Source: Mycolicibacterium elephantis DSM 44368 (GTDB lineage Bacteria; Actinomycetota; Actinomycetes; Mycobacteriales; Mycobacteriaceae). Taken from it: a DNA stretch of 64,000 nt. Location of the stretch: positions 62,001-126,000 of the forward strand of contig NZ_ATDN01000002.1 in NCBI RefSeq assembly GCF_004014805.1, written 5' to 3'. The notes under the pieces are model-generated. The model made no database searches, was not told where the DNA came from, and was given only the letters and a program-made list of their open reading frames with translations. Shown one piece after another: positions 54,296 through 63,702 of the stretch (positions within the stretch are counted from its first letter, which is position 1; each line of letters begins with the position of its first letter). Position numbers and translations under genes: made by a program.

Positions 54296-55584
54296 CGGCT
54301 CGGTCGATGGGGCGGATTGCCCGCCGAACGGCGCATGGTCAGGCGGAGGCTGTTGCGCGCCCACCGCATCGCGGAGCGCTGGGGCGGATAGATCTCGGCG
54401 GCCAGGGCGGCTTTCCTGCCGCGGTGCAGCATCACCGCGTCGGGGGAGAAGCCGCCGTTGCGAATCGGACTGGGCGGCAAGGCCGCCGAGTCCGCGACCT
54501 GCCAGCGTGACCCCGCCTCGATGAGCGACTGATGCTTGTTGGGGTAGTAGTCCGCGCGCCCGGACAGGGCCAACCCGCTGGCGCCGATGGCCGCGGCCAA
54601 CAGATGCGGGTGAAACCGCGTACTGACCCACATCTGGTCCGCGTTGGCGGGCAGGCCGTCGTTCCAAACGGTGGTGAACGGGACGAAGACGGCGCCGGGC
54701 AACAGGTGTGCCACCCGGTCGTACACGATGCGGTCCGCACCGGGGATGCCCTCGACGACCGCGACGTCGTGGCCGGCCACCCCCCAGTTCTCGATGAGCC
54801 CGGCAATCGCGCTGGCGAGGCCGTCGATGCCCTGGCCGTCGGCGAAATCATCCATCAGATCGGATTGCAGACAGAACACCATCGACCGCCGCGCGGCCTC
54901 GGAGGTGGTGTCGTACACGCCGTCCTCGCCGATGCCCAACCACGCGTCGTCGCCGGTGAACGTGTACGAACCGCTAGACCCCGCAAGCGATTCGGCCGAT
55001 CGTGCGTCGCGGACGTCGAAGACCGCGAACCGGGACTGCAACTCCCGGAGCAGGTTGAGCCGCTCGCTTTCGCCGACCGGCACCAGGCCCTGGCCGGTGG
55101 CCAGCGCCCGCCCTCCGGAACGGTCGGCCGCCGCGGCGGCTGCCGCCAGCAGCGCCACGTGATGCGGCCACACGGTGTTGATGTAACCGCCCCCGACGAG
55201 GTGCACGGTGTGGGCGCGGGCCAGCAGCTCGATGCCCGAGACGATCCGCGGCATCCGGCCCGGGTTGTTGATCACGTCCTGTGCCACGGCGGCGGCTTCG
55301 GACGGGGCAAGGGGAGCGGTCTCGAAGCAGATCCGCCATATCGTGTCGACGAACGTCATCCGCGGGTGGCTGCCCTGCAGCAGCACGGCGGCCTGGCCCG
55401 GGGTGTGGCAGTCGACGACAACGTCGGCGTGCGGGCGCACGACGGCGAGGTGGCGCAGCCACGCACGGAGGATGAACTCATCGCCGTAGTTCGGATTGCC
55501 GCCCGGCGCAACGAGATAGATCAGTTCTTGGCGATTCTGCGCGCGCACCGCCGTCGCCCGTGGCTGCGATGTGGCTGGACGCAC
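54292..55584 (-). CDS. Polysaccharide pyruvyl transferase family protein
   Basis: 430 aa from GTG 55584, chosen for AGAGAGG 6 nt upstream; ATG 55635 would add 17 residues. IYLVAPGGNPNYGDEFILRAWLRHLA, HLVGGGYINTVWPHHVALL and STRFHPHLLAAAIGASGLALSG are the pattern of PssM/CsaB-type pyruvyl transferases that decorate surface sugars. No signal peptide, so it is cytosolic. An IR-flanked region lies upstream, with a possible -10 TATTCT at 55680–55685. Confidence 0.85.
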   Translation of the reverse strand: MRPATSQPRATAVRAQNRQELIYLVAPGGNPNYGDEFILRAWLRHLAVVRPHADVVVDCHTPGQAAVLLQGSHPRMTFVDTIWRICFETAPLAPSEAAAVAQDVINNPGRMPRIVSGIELLARAHTVHLVGGGYINTVWPHHVALLAAAAAAADRSGGRALATGQGLVPVGESERLNLLRELQSRFAVFDVRDARSAESLAGSSGSYTFTGDDAWLGIGEDGVYDTTSEAARRSMVFCLQSDLMDDFADGQGIDGLASAIAGLIENWGVAGHDVAVVEGIPGADRIVYDRVAHLLPGAVFVPFTTVWNDGLPANADQMWVSTRFHPHLLAAAIGASGLALSGRADYYPNKHQSLIEAGSRWQVADSAALPPSPIRNGGFSPDAVMLHRGRKAALAAEIYPPQRSAMRWARNSLRLTMRRSAGNPPHRPSR

Positions 55585-55648
55585 CGGCGACCTCTCTCGT
55601 CGAAGACGGCATGAATCGACTGACCCATCTCGCATGTGACAGATCGAT

Positions 55649-55774
55649 GCCGACCAGACTTCCCGGCGCGCCGCCACAGAGAATAGCCGATTGCATTCAA
55701 GCCCACGTTGGCAATGAGCACCCCCGAATCCATGCAATAAAGTTGAGGCAGGTGTGCCGGGAAGTCTGGTCGGC
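55649..55774. repeat. 19-bp perfect inverted repeats flanking an 88-bp segment
   Basis: Arms GCCGACCAGACTTCCCGGC (55649–55667) and its exact complement (55756–55774). A smaller pair, ATTGCAT (55690–55696) and ATGCAAT (55732–55738), lies inside. The segment sits between the divergent pyruvyl transferase and nhaA genes. Confidence 0.9.
55680..55685 (-). promoter_or_regulatory. Possible -10 element inside the inverted-repeat segment
   Basis: TATTCT on the minus strand, reading toward the pyruvyl transferase gene. No -35 at ideal spacing was seen. Confidence 0.4.
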
Positions 55775-55811
55775 GATCATTCGTTGACCCTCGCCACAGA
55801 TCGGATTCGTC

Positions 55812-57140
55812 GTGACCGCCAACGCGCCCCACCGGCCCCCACGGCCGACGCTGCTCTCACGGGGTTCGTGGGCCGAGACCAAGCGCATCGCCTCGATCCT
55901 GCGTAAGGAAACGGTCGGCGGCGCGATCCTGCTGGTGGCCGCGGCCGTCGCCTTGATCTGGGCCAACTCGCCGTGGGCGGCGAGTTACTTCGCGCTCCGC
56001 GATTTCGAGATCGGCGGTGATCTCGTCGGGCTGCACCTGGACCTCACCGTGGGCACCTGGGCCGCCGATGGCCTGCTGGCGCTGTTCTTCTTCGTGGTCG
56101 GACTGGAGCTCAAGCGCGAGTTCGTGGCCGGTGACCTGCGTGATCCCACCCGCGCGGCGTTACCGATCGCCGCCGCCGTCGGCGGGATGGTGGTGCCGGC
56201 GCTGATCTTCGTCGCGGTGACCTTCCACGTGGGCGACGGCGTGACCCGAGGCTGGGCCATCCCCACCGCCACCGACATCGCGTTCGCGGTCGCCGTGCTG
56301 GCGGTCATCTCCACGCACCTGCCGTCGGCGCTGCGCACGTTCCTGTTGACCCTCGCGGTCGTCGACGACCTGCTCGCGGTGCTGGTGATCGCGGTGTTCT
56401 ACACCGAAGAAATCAACTGGGCGCCGCTGCTCGGGGCGTTGGTGCCGCTGACCCTGTTCGGCGTGTGCGTGCAGCGCCGGATCCGGTCGTGGTGGCTGCT
56501 CATCCCGCTCGCGCTGGCGACTTGGGCGCTGATGCACGAATCGGGCATCCACGCCACCGTGGCCGGTGTGCTGCTGGGTTTCACGGTGCCCGTGAATCGC
56601 TCCGAGGCCGCCGGAGGGCCCGAGGCCGGGCCCGGTCTCGCCGAGCACTTCGAACATCGCCTGCGGCCGCTGTCGGCGGGTGTCGCGGTGCCGGTGTTCG
56701 CCTTCTTCGCCGCCGGCGTCGCGATCGGGGGCGTCGAGGGCCTCACTCGGGCGCTGGGCGACCCGATCACGCTGGGCATCGTGCTCGGTCTGGTGCTCGG
56801 CAAACCCGTCGGCATCTTCCTGACGACGCGAGTGCTGGCCGCGGTGAGTCGGGCCAACCTCGACGCCGCCATCCGCTGGATCGACGTGTTGGGGATCGGC
56901 ATGCTGGCCGGCATCGGGTTCACCGTGTCGCTGCTCATCGGCGACCTCGCGTACGGCCTGGGTTCCGAACGTGACGAGTTCGTGAAGATCGGCGTCCTGA
57001 CCGGGTCGGTGTGCGCCGCGCTGCTGGCTGCTGTCGTGCTGCGGCTGCGCAACCGGCAGTACCGCGCCATCCACGAGCTGGAAACCGCCGACGCCGACTA
57101 CGACGGTGTGCCCGACATCTACCAGGCTCGACAGGACTGA
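55812..57140 (+). CDS. nhaA: Na+/H+ antiporter NhaA
   Basis: 442 aa from GTG 55812. Eleven or twelve membrane helices. The ion-binding Asp residues are in [11 protein letters not shown] and [14 protein letters not shown] (equivalents of D133 and D163–D164 in E. coli NhaA). The discontinuous-helix segment [17 protein letters not shown] is present. The C-terminal tail of about 30 residues is charged. It exports Na+ at alkaline pH in exchange for protons. There is no similar gene before dxs in M. tuberculosis. Confidence 0.95.
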   Translation: MTANAPHRPPRPTLLSRGSWAETKRIASILRKETVGGAILLVAAAVALIWANSPWAASYFALRDFEIGGDLVGLHLDLTVGTWAADGLLALFFFVVGLELKREFVAGDLRDPTRAALPIAAAVGGMVVPALIFVAVTFHVGDGVTRGWAIPTATDIAFAVAVLAVISTHLPSALRTFLLTLAVVDDLLAVLVIAVFYTEEINWAPLLGALVPLTLFGVCVQRRIRSWWLLIPLALATWALMHESGIHATVAGVLLGFTVPVNRSEAAGGPEAGPGLAEHFEHRLRPLSAGVAVPVFAFFAAGVAIGGVEGLTRALGDPITLGIVLGLVLGKPVGIFLTTRVLAAVSRANLDAAIRWIDVLGIGMLAGIGFTVSLLIGDLAYGLGSERDEFVKIGVLTGSVCAALLAAVVLRLRNRQYRAIHELETADADYDGVPDIYQARQD

Positions 57141-57156
57141 CGCCGATACCCCTGCG

Positions 57157-57162
57157 TACACT
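57157..57162 (+). promoter_or_regulatory. -10 element of dxs
   Basis: TACACT, 6 nt, then ATG 57169; leaderless. Confidence 0.68.
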
Positions 57163-57168
57163 GACGGA

Positions 57169-59079
57169 ATGCTTGAACAGATCCGCGGTCCCGCCGATCT
57201 GCAGCACCTGTCGCAATCGCAGCTAAGCGATTTGGCGCAGGAAATCCGGGATTTCCTGATCCACAAGGTGGCTGCGACCGGCGGGCATCTCGGCCCGAAC
57301 CTCGGCGTGGTGGAGCTCACCCTGGCCCTGCACCGGGTGTTCGACTCGCCGCACGACCCCATCGTCTTCGACACCGGGCATCAGTCCTACGTGCACAAGA
57401 TGCTGACCGGTCGGTGCCACGATTTCGAAACGCTGCGCAAGAAGGGCGGCCTGTCGGGCTATCCCTCGCGCGCCGAGAGCGAGCACGACTGGGTCGAGTC
57501 CAGCCACGCCAGCGCGGCACTGTCCTACGCCGACGGGCTGGCCAAGGCGTTCGAGCTGTCCGGCTACCGCAATCGGCGCGTCGTCGCCGTGGTCGGGGAC
57601 GGCGCGCTCACCGGCGGGATGTGCTGGGAGGCGCTCAACAACATCGCCGCCGCCCAGCGCCCGATCGTGATCGTCGTCAACGACAACGGCCGCAGCTACG
57701 CGCCGACCATCGGCGGCTTCGCCGAACACCTGGCCAGGCTGCGGCTGCAACCCGGCTACGAGAAGGTGCTCGAGGAGGGCCGCAAGGCCGTCCGGCGCGT
57801 GCCGATCATCGGCGAGTTGTGCTACCAGGGCATGCACAGCATCAAGGCGGGCATCAAGGACGCGCTGTCGCCGCAGGTGATGTTCACCGACCTCGGCCTG
57901 AAGTACGTCGGCCCGATCGACGGCCACGACGAGCAGGCGGTGGAGAACGCGCTGCGCAGCGCGCGCGGCTTCAAGGCTCCCGTGATCGTGCACGTCGTCA
58001 CCCGCAAGGGCATGGGATACGCGCCCGCGGAGAACGACGAGGCCGACCAGATGCACGCCTGCGGCGTCATCGATCCCGAGACCGGGCTGGCGACGTCGGT
58101 GTCGGGTCCCGGGTGGACGTCGGCGTTCTCCGACGCGCTGATCGGCTACGCCAGCCGGCGCCGCGACATCGTGGCCATCACCGCCGCGATGCCGGGCCCC
58201 ACCGGGCTGACGCCGTTCCGGCAGCGCTTTCCGGACCGGTTCTTCGACGTCGGCATCGCCGAACAACACGCGATGACGTCGGCCGCCGGCCTGGCGATGG
58301 GCGGCATGCACCCGGTGGTGGCGATCTACTCGACGTTCCTCAACCGCGCGTTCGACCAGGTCATGATGGACGTCGCGCTGCACAAGCTGCCGGTGACGAT
58401 GGTGCTGGACCGCTCCGGGATCACCGGGGCCGACGGCGCCAGCCACAACGGCATGTGGGACCTGTCGATGCTGGGCATCGTGCCCGGCATCCGGGTCGCC
58501 GCGCCGCGGGACGGCACCCGGCTGCGCGAGGAACTGGGTGAGGCGCTCGACGTCGACGACGGCCCCACCGCCATTCGGTTCCCCAAAGGCGATGTGGGCG
58601 AGGACATCCCGGCTCTCAAACGGCGTGACGGCGTGGACATCCTCGCGGTGCCCACCGACGGGCTGGCCGAGGATGTGCTGTTGGTGGCCGTCGGGCCGTT
58701 CGCGTCGATGGCGCTCACGGTTGCCGAGCTGCTGCGCAACCAGGGCATCGGGGTGACGGTGGTCGACCCGCGCTGGGTGCTGCCGGTGCCCGACGTCCTC
58801 GCCGAGCTGGCCCGCTCCCACAAACTGGTGGTCACCGTCGAGGACAACGGCGTGCGAGGCGGAATCGGCTCGGCGGTGTCGGCGGCGTTGCGCAACGCCG
58901 AGGTCGACGTGCCGTGTCGAGACCTCGGCTTGCCGCAGCAGTTCTTCGAGCAGGCCTCTCGCGGGGAGGTGCTGGCCGACGTCGGCCTGACCGACCGTGA
59001 CATCGCCCGTCGGATCACCGGCTGGGTGGCCGCCCAGGGCGCCGCCGTGGCCGAGCGTGAGGTCAGCGAACAGAACTGA
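57169..59079 (+). CDS. dxs: 1-deoxy-D-xylulose-5-phosphate synthase
   Basis: First enzyme of the MEP pathway: condenses pyruvate and glyceraldehyde-3-phosphate using thiamine diphosphate. 636 aa starting [15 protein letters not shown], a typical Dxs start. TPP/Mg motif [17 protein letters not shown], the catalytic Glu in [13 protein letters not shown] and the transketolase C-domain [13 protein letters not shown] are present. Its product leads to DMAPP used by MiaA and to isoprenoid quinones and envelope carriers. Confidence 0.98.
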   Translation: MLEQIRGPADLQHLSQSQLSDLAQEIRDFLIHKVAATGGHLGPNLGVVELTLALHRVFDSPHDPIVFDTGHQSYVHKMLTGRCHDFETLRKKGGLSGYPSRAESEHDWVESSHASAALSYADGLAKAFELSGYRNRRVVAVVGDGALTGGMCWEALNNIAAAQRPIVIVVNDNGRSYAPTIGGFAEHLARLRLQPGYEKVLEEGRKAVRRVPIIGELCYQGMHSIKAGIKDALSPQVMFTDLGLKYVGPIDGHDEQAVENALRSARGFKAPVIVHVVTRKGMGYAPAENDEADQMHACGVIDPETGLATSVSGPGWTSAFSDALIGYASRRRDIVAITAAMPGPTGLTPFRQRFPDRFFDVGIAEQHAMTSAAGLAMGGMHPVVAIYSTFLNRAFDQVMMDVALHKLPVTMVLDRSGITGADGASHNGMWDLSMLGIVPGIRVAAPRDGTRLREELGEALDVDDGPTAIRFPKGDVGEDIPALKRRDGVDILAVPTDGLAEDVLLVAVGPFASMALTVAELLRNQGIGVTVVDPRWVLPVPDVLAELARSHKLVVTVEDNGVRGGIGSAVSAALRNAEVDVPCRDLGLPQQFFEQASRGEVLADVGLTDRDIARRITGWVAAQGAAVAEREVSEQN

Positions 59080-59085
59080 GCCCCT

Positions 59086-59160
59086 TCACTTTGGGCGCGA
59101 GCGTGCGTGTCTGAGGGCGACACACCGGGCAGATTCGCGAGTTTGCGCTCGCTCGTCGGC
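59086..59160. repeat. Structured intergenic element after dxs
   Basis: GGGCGCGAGCG on the left and CGCTCGCTCG on the right bracket an imperfect palindromic stretch with internal GTGTCTG/CAGA segments. It looks like a terminator or an interspersed mycobacterial repeat; only one copy lies in the window. Confidence 0.5.
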
Positions 59161-59218
59161 CCGCCGGGCAGCGCGATCTATTTACGCGAGCAACAATATA
59201 GGCGTGTGTCGCAACTGC

Positions 59219-60946
59219 ATGCTCGTGACGGCGATCGGCCAGTACGTCGGTGAGGGGTCGGGCGCGCCGGCGGCATCACCGAACCCGCAGGGCAGCCCGG
59301 GCGCCATCGTCTTTCGTGGCGGGGCGGTGTACACCCTCGATCCGGCCCGGCCGTGGGCCGAGGCCGTCGCGGTGCGCGACGGGCGCATCGTCGCGGTCGG
59401 ATCCGACGCCGACGTGGCCGACGCCGTCGGAGCCGATGCTCGCGTCGTCGAGCTGGCCGGACGGATGGTGCTTCCGGGTTTCATCGAGGCCCACATCCAT
59501 CCGCTCGTCGGCTCGTTCTTCACGCCGGGCGTCGACCTGCAATTACCGTCACGGGACGACGCGCTGGCCGCTATCCGACGGCACGCCGAGGCCAATCCCG
59601 ACGGGCCGGTGCGCGGATTCGGTTGGCGTGTCGACATGTTCGGCCCCGACGGGCCCCACCGCGCCGAGCTGGACGCCGTCGTCGGAGACCGCCCGGCGCT
59701 GATGTTCGCCATCGACGCCCACAGCGTGTGGGTCAACAGCAAGGCCCTCGAGGTCGCCGGCATCACCCGCGACACCCCCGACCCCGTGCCCGGGTTCAGC
59801 TACTACGTGCGCGACGCCGACGCTGAGCCGACCGGCTACGTGCTGGAGCTGCCCGCGGTGCTCGGGATCGTCGACGCGATCGAACCGATGACCAAGGACG
59901 TGCTGACTCGGCTGCTCGGCGAGTGGGCGCCACGGGCGGCGGCGGCCGGTATCACCGCGGTGTTCGACGCCGGCCTGCCGCCGGGAGCCGACGATCCCGC
60001 CGAGCTGGTCTCCGTGTACACCGACCTGGAAGCCCAAGGGCGGCTGCCGTTTCGCGTCGTCGCCTCACACATCGTCAAGGCACCGCCCGTCGACGACGCG
60101 GTGACACGGGCCGTCGCATTGCGGCACCGCTTCGACACCGCACTGGTCAAGGGCGGCGTCTTGAAGATCCTCGGCGACGGCACCGCCGAGGGCTACACCG
60201 CCCACCTGCTGCAGCCCTACGCGGATCGACCGGATTGCGTTGGCAGCTCACCATTTTCAGAGGAAGACTGGCAGCGGATGGTGGTGGAGGCCGACGCCGC
60301 GGGCATCGATGTGCACATCCACGCCATCGGCGACCGTACGGTGCGCACCGCGCTGGACGCCATCGAGGCGGCGGTCAAACAGAATCCGCCGCGCGACCGT
60401 CGGCACGCGATCGCGCATCTGGTGACGGTCGACCGGGCCGACGTACCGCGCTTTGGCGAGTTGAGCGTCATCGCGCAGTTCTCGGGCAACTGGATGTCGG
60501 CCGATGCCAGCACCGTCGACATCGCGCTCGAGCGTTACGGCCAGGAGCGCCAGCGCGAGTTCTTCCGGGTGCGTGCGCTGATCGACGCCGGTGCCACAGT
60601 GGCCTTCGGAACGGATTGGCCTGCAGCAGGATACTTTTCGACGTACAAGCCGCTCGACGCCATTCAGGTGGCGGTGACCCGGCAGCTCATCGGCCATCCC
60701 GATGCCGACCTGCTGGAGCCCATCGATCAGCGTCTCGACCTCGACCAGGCCCTGCACGCGGCGACGATGGGCCCGGCGCGCCACCTGCGTCTCGACGACG
60801 TCGTGGGCTCGCTGGAGGTGGGCAAGTGCGCCGACCTGGTGGTGTTGGGCCGCAACCTCTTCGACATCGATCCGCACGACATCGCGTCGACTCCGGTGGA
60901 GATGACGGTGATGAACGGGCGGATCACCCACGAGTCGACAGGGTAG
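59219..60946 (+). CDS. YtcJ-like metal-dependent amidohydrolase
   Basis: 575 aa from ATG 59219. VYTLDPARPWAEAVAVRDGRIVAVG leads into the metal-site motif EAHIHP, and later HIHAIGD and AFGTDWPAA give the other ligands of the amidohydrolase family 3 fold. Substrate unknown: exoenzyme-like regulatory proteins of this type act on amides, formamides or N-acyl compounds. GTGs upstream at 59204 could be used. The interval from dxs contains the repeat above. Confidence 0.9.
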   Translation: MLVTAIGQYVGEGSGAPAASPNPQGSPGAIVFRGGAVYTLDPARPWAEAVAVRDGRIVAVGSDADVADAVGADARVVELAGRMVLPGFIEAHIHPLVGSFFTPGVDLQLPSRDDALAAIRRHAEANPDGPVRGFGWRVDMFGPDGPHRAELDAVVGDRPALMFAIDAHSVWVNSKALEVAGITRDTPDPVPGFSYYVRDADAEPTGYVLELPAVLGIVDAIEPMTKDVLTRLLGEWAPRAAAAGITAVFDAGLPPGADDPAELVSVYTDLEAQGRLPFRVVASHIVKAPPVDDAVTRAVALRHRFDTALVKGGVLKILGDGTAEGYTAHLLQPYADRPDCVGSSPFSEEDWQRMVVEADAAGIDVHIHAIGDRTVRTALDAIEAAVKQNPPRDRRHAIAHLVTVDRADVPRFGELSVIAQFSGNWMSADASTVDIALERYGQERQREFFRVRALIDAGATVAFGTDWPAAGYFSTYKPLDAIQVAVTRQLIGHPDADLLEPIDQRLDLDQALHAATMGPARHLRLDDVVGSLEVGKCADLVVLGRNLFDIDPHDIASTPVEMTVMNGRITHESTG

Positions 60947-60956
60947 AACTCGTCGG

Positions 60957-62219
60957 CTACGGGTTCTCGGTCAGCGCTTCGGCCAGGACCGGGACGACGA
61001 GACGGCGCTGCCAGGCCCGTGCCTCCGCGTCGCGCAGGAACGCGTCGATGACGGCCGCGGTGTCTTCGGGGTTCTCGGGAGGCTGCCAGTCCCAGCACAG
61101 CCGGCGCACCACCTCGGGGGTGAGCAGGTTCTCGCTGGGCACCGAGACCTGCTCGGACAGTTCGTTCAACGCGGCGCGCACCGCGTCCAGCCGGGCCGCG
61201 GCCTCGGGTTTGCGCCGGGCCCACCGCGACGCGGGCGGGGGGCCGTTGGACGGTTCCTGCGGGTCCGGCGGCTCCTTGGTGGCGCGTGCGCGGGCCAGCG
61301 CGTCCAGCCAGACCTGGGCGCTTCGGCGCTGACGCGGCCCGCCGAATATCGGTAAGGCGGTCAGCTTCTCGACGGTGTCGGGATCGGCGGTGGCGGCGTT
61401 GATGATCGCGGAGTCGGGCAGGATGCGTCCCGGCGCGATGTCGCGGCGCTGGGCGATGTGGTCACGGGCGATCCACAGTTCGCGCACAGCGGCGAGCGCG
61501 CGCGGGTCACGCACCTTGTGGATGCCCGACGTCCGCCGCCAGCGGTCCCGGCGGGTCGGTGCTGCCTCATACTTGCGGAGGTGCTCGAATTCCTCTGCGG
61601 CCCAATCGGTCTTGTGTTGTTCCTCGAGCACCGCGGCGATCGCGTCGCGCAGGTCAAGTAGCACCTCGACGTCCAGCGCGGCGTAGTTCAGCCACTCGGG
61701 TGGCAGCGGCCGTTTGGACCAGTCGGCCGCGCCGTGGCCCTTTTTCAGATGCAGGTGCAGCAGTCGCTGCACCATCGCGGCGAGGTTCACCTTCTCGAAC
61801 CCGGCCAGCCGACCAGCCAGCTCCGTGTCGTACAGCGCAGGGGGTCTCATGCCGAGCTCGGCGAGACAGGGCAGGTCCTGATCGGCCGCGTGCAGCACCC
61901 ACTCGTCGGTGGTGAGCACCTCGGCCACCGGCGCCAGCGTGGCAACCGGGTCGCCGCCGTGGTTGACCGGGTCGATGAGCACGGTTCCCGCTCCGGCGCG
62001 ACGGATCTGCACCAAGTACGCGCGGTTGGAGTACCGAAAGCCCGACGCCCGCTCGGCGTCCACCGCGAACGGTCCGGTGCCGGAATCCAAAAGCTCAGCG
62101 GCCCTGCCGATTTCGCTGCGGCTGGCGGCCAGTTCGGGCACCCTGTCACGCGGGGCCAGCAGCGGTGTGGCTTCCTGCTCCTGTTCGGCGTCGGCCTCTT
62201 GCGGCTCCGTCATCGTCAC
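60957..62219 (-). CDS. RNase D-like 3'-5' exonuclease with HRDC domain (Rv2681-like)
   Basis: 420 aa from GTG 62219 (ATG 62213 also possible). DEDD nuclease fold with D54 and E56 in VDAERASGFRYSNR, later HAADQDLPCLAELG and LNYAALDVEVLLDLRD, then an HRDC domain (AAVRELWIARDHIAQRRDIAPGRILPDSAI). It trims RNA 3' ends or matures tRNA. The start overlaps the DUF3000 stop by 4 bp (GTGA), so the two are translationally coupled. Confidence 0.94.
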   Translation of the reverse strand: MTMTEPQEADAEQEQEATPLLAPRDRVPELAASRSEIGRAAELLDSGTGPFAVDAERASGFRYSNRAYLVQIRRAGAGTVLIDPVNHGGDPVATLAPVAEVLTTDEWVLHAADQDLPCLAELGMRPPALYDTELAGRLAGFEKVNLAAMVQRLLHLHLKKGHGAADWSKRPLPPEWLNYAALDVEVLLDLRDAIAAVLEEQHKTDWAAEEFEHLRKYEAAPTRRDRWRRTSGIHKVRDPRALAAVRELWIARDHIAQRRDIAPGRILPDSAIINAATADPDTVEKLTALPIFGGPRQRRSAQVWLDALARARATKEPPDPQEPSNGPPPASRWARRKPEAAARLDAVRAALNELSEQVSVPSENLLTPEVVRRLCWDWQPPENPEDTAAVIDAFLRDAEARAWQRRLVVPVLAEALTENP

Positions 62220-62797
62220 GCGCGGGTGCGTGAGTTCAGATCGGTCACCCCCGCCGGTGGTAGGCCGGCGGCGTGCTCGAGTACCTCACAGAACGCTTCG
62301 ACATGCGGCCCCAGGTCCAGGCTGGTCGCGGTCCACGACGCCCGCAGTTCGAGCTGATGGGCGCGCGGCGGACCGGAGATGTCGCCGTACCGCACCGACG
62401 TGGTCGCGGTGACCGTGCCGCCCAGCGCGGTGACGTGCCCCTCGCGCGCCGACAACGCGTCGACCAGCCAACTCCACGCCACCTCCGGCAGCAGCGGGTC
62501 CACCGCCTCGCTGGAGTCCAGGTCGGCCTGGATGTAGGCGACCAGCCGCATCGTGCCGTCCCAGGCGTCGGCGCCCTCGGGGTCGTGCAGCAGGATCAGC
62601 CGTCCGAACGCGTCGCCCTCCGAGCGTTCGGGCACGATCGCGGTCTCGGGATGGCGGACCTCCGCGCCCAGCGCATAACTGAACGGCGCCAGCCGTTGAG
62701 GCGGGCGGATCGGGCCGAGCTCGATTTCCTCACGCACGGTGGTGGCGTTCATTGCCGCCACCGCTTCGCGGAACTGGGCCGGTTCGGCGGTGGTCAT
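62216..62797 (-). CDS. DUF3000 protein (Rv2680-like)
   Basis: 193 aa. Conserved core: FREAVAAMNATTVREEIELGPIRPPQRLAPFSYALGAEV, GRLILLHDPEGADAWDGTMRLVAYIQADLD and WLVDALSAREGHVTALGGTVTATTSVRYGD. Family always precedes the RNase D-like gene in actinobacteria and has no known function. The leaderless -10 TAGCGT supports ATG 62797. Confidence 0.88.
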   Translation of the reverse strand: MTTAEPAQFREAVAAMNATTVREEIELGPIRPPQRLAPFSYALGAEVRHPETAIVPERSEGDAFGRLILLHDPEGADAWDGTMRLVAYIQADLDSSEAVDPLLPEVAWSWLVDALSAREGHVTALGGTVTATTSVRYGDISGPPRAHQLELRASWTATSLDLGPHVEAFCEVLEHAAGLPPAGVTDLNSRTRA

Positions 62798-62804
62798 TTT
62801 CTCG

Positions 62805-62810
62805 ACGCTA
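62805..62810 (-). promoter_or_regulatory. -10 element of the DUF3000–RNase D operon
   Basis: TAGCGT on the minus strand, 7 nt before ATG 62797; leaderless. Confidence 0.65.
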
Positions 62811-62886
62811 GCCCATTTGGCTTGGTGTGTGCGCAGGCGCGCCGATCTTGACCGGCAGTGGCGGCCGCGTCAACGGACGCACAGGG

Positions 62887-62926
62887 GTGCGACGGCCTGT
62901 TCTCCCTGGTCAGCAGGCCGCCGCAC
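62887..62926 (-). terminator. Hairpin after the fasciclin gene
   Basis: GTGCGACGGCCTG (62887–62899) pairs with CAGGCCGCCGCAC (62914–62926), 12 of 13 positions, around a 14-nt loop, 15 bp after the stop. Confidence 0.7.
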
Positions 62927-62941
62927 CGGATCTGCGCACGG

Positions 62942-63598
62942 TCAGCGTGCCGGGGGCATCAGCACCGTGTCGATCATGTACACCTGGGCGTTCGCCGTGT
63001 CGACACCGCCGCAGACCACGCCGGCGTCGTTGACCCGCAGGTCGTCACCGGAGCCCGTGACGGTCACGTCCGCGCCTTGCACGGTGGGATGTGTGCCGAC
63101 CACCTGGTCGGGCGTCGCCTGGCCGGGCACCACGTGATAGGTGAGGATGCTCGTCAGCAGGTCCGCGTCGGTCTTGAGCGTCTCCACCGTTTGTGGGGGC
63201 AGCTTGGCGAAGGCCGCGTCGGTGGGGGCGAAGACCGTGAACTCGGCGCCGTTGAGGGTGTCGACGAGGTTCACGTTCGGGTTGAGCTGCCCGGACACCG
63301 CCTGCGTGAGCGTCTGGAGTATCGGGTTGTTGGACGCCGCGACGGTCACCGGGTCCATGGCCATGCCCTCGACCGAACCGGGACCGGTGGGCACCTGCTG
63401 TGCGTAACCGGCGCAGTCGGGCCCGACCAGGTTGGCGGCCGGTTCGACCGCGACCGGCGCGGCAGCCGACGTCGTCGGTTCGGCGGGGCCCGGAGAAGCC
63501 ATCTCCGAGGTGCTGTTGTCGCTGCATCCCGACAGTGCCAGAACCGCGGCCACCGATAAACCCGCGATCGCAGCGGTGCCGTAGTGGACATTGCGCAT
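62942..63598 (-). CDS. Fasciclin-domain lipoprotein (MPT83/MPT70-like)
   Basis: 218 aa from ATG 63598 behind AAGGGAG. A lipoprotein signal with lipobox LSGC (C25) is followed by a Ser/Pro/Ala linker. One FAS1 domain has [36 protein letters not shown] and [15 protein letters not shown]. tuberculosis MPT83 has the same architecture, is SigK-controlled and is a major antigen. Role: adhesion or envelope function. The next gene upstream is a molybdenum oxidoreductase. Confidence 0.93.
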   Translation of the reverse strand: MRNVHYGTAAIAGLSVAAVLALSGCSDNSTSEMASPGPAEPTTSAAAPVAVEPAANLVGPDCAGYAQQVPTGPGSVEGMAMDPVTVAASNNPILQTLTQAVSGQLNPNVNLVDTLNGAEFTVFAPTDAAFAKLPPQTVETLKTDADLLTSILTYHVVPGQATPDQVVGTHPTVQGADVTVTGSGDDLRVNDAGVVCGGVDTANAQVYMIDTVLMPPAR

Positions 63599-63702
63599 GG
63601 CATTACTCCCTTGTGTCAGACGGCCTTCCCGCCGTCGGTGAAATCGATCAACAGTGATTCGGAGCGGATGCGCATTCGGATGGGTCGTTGCGCCAAGAGA
63701 TT

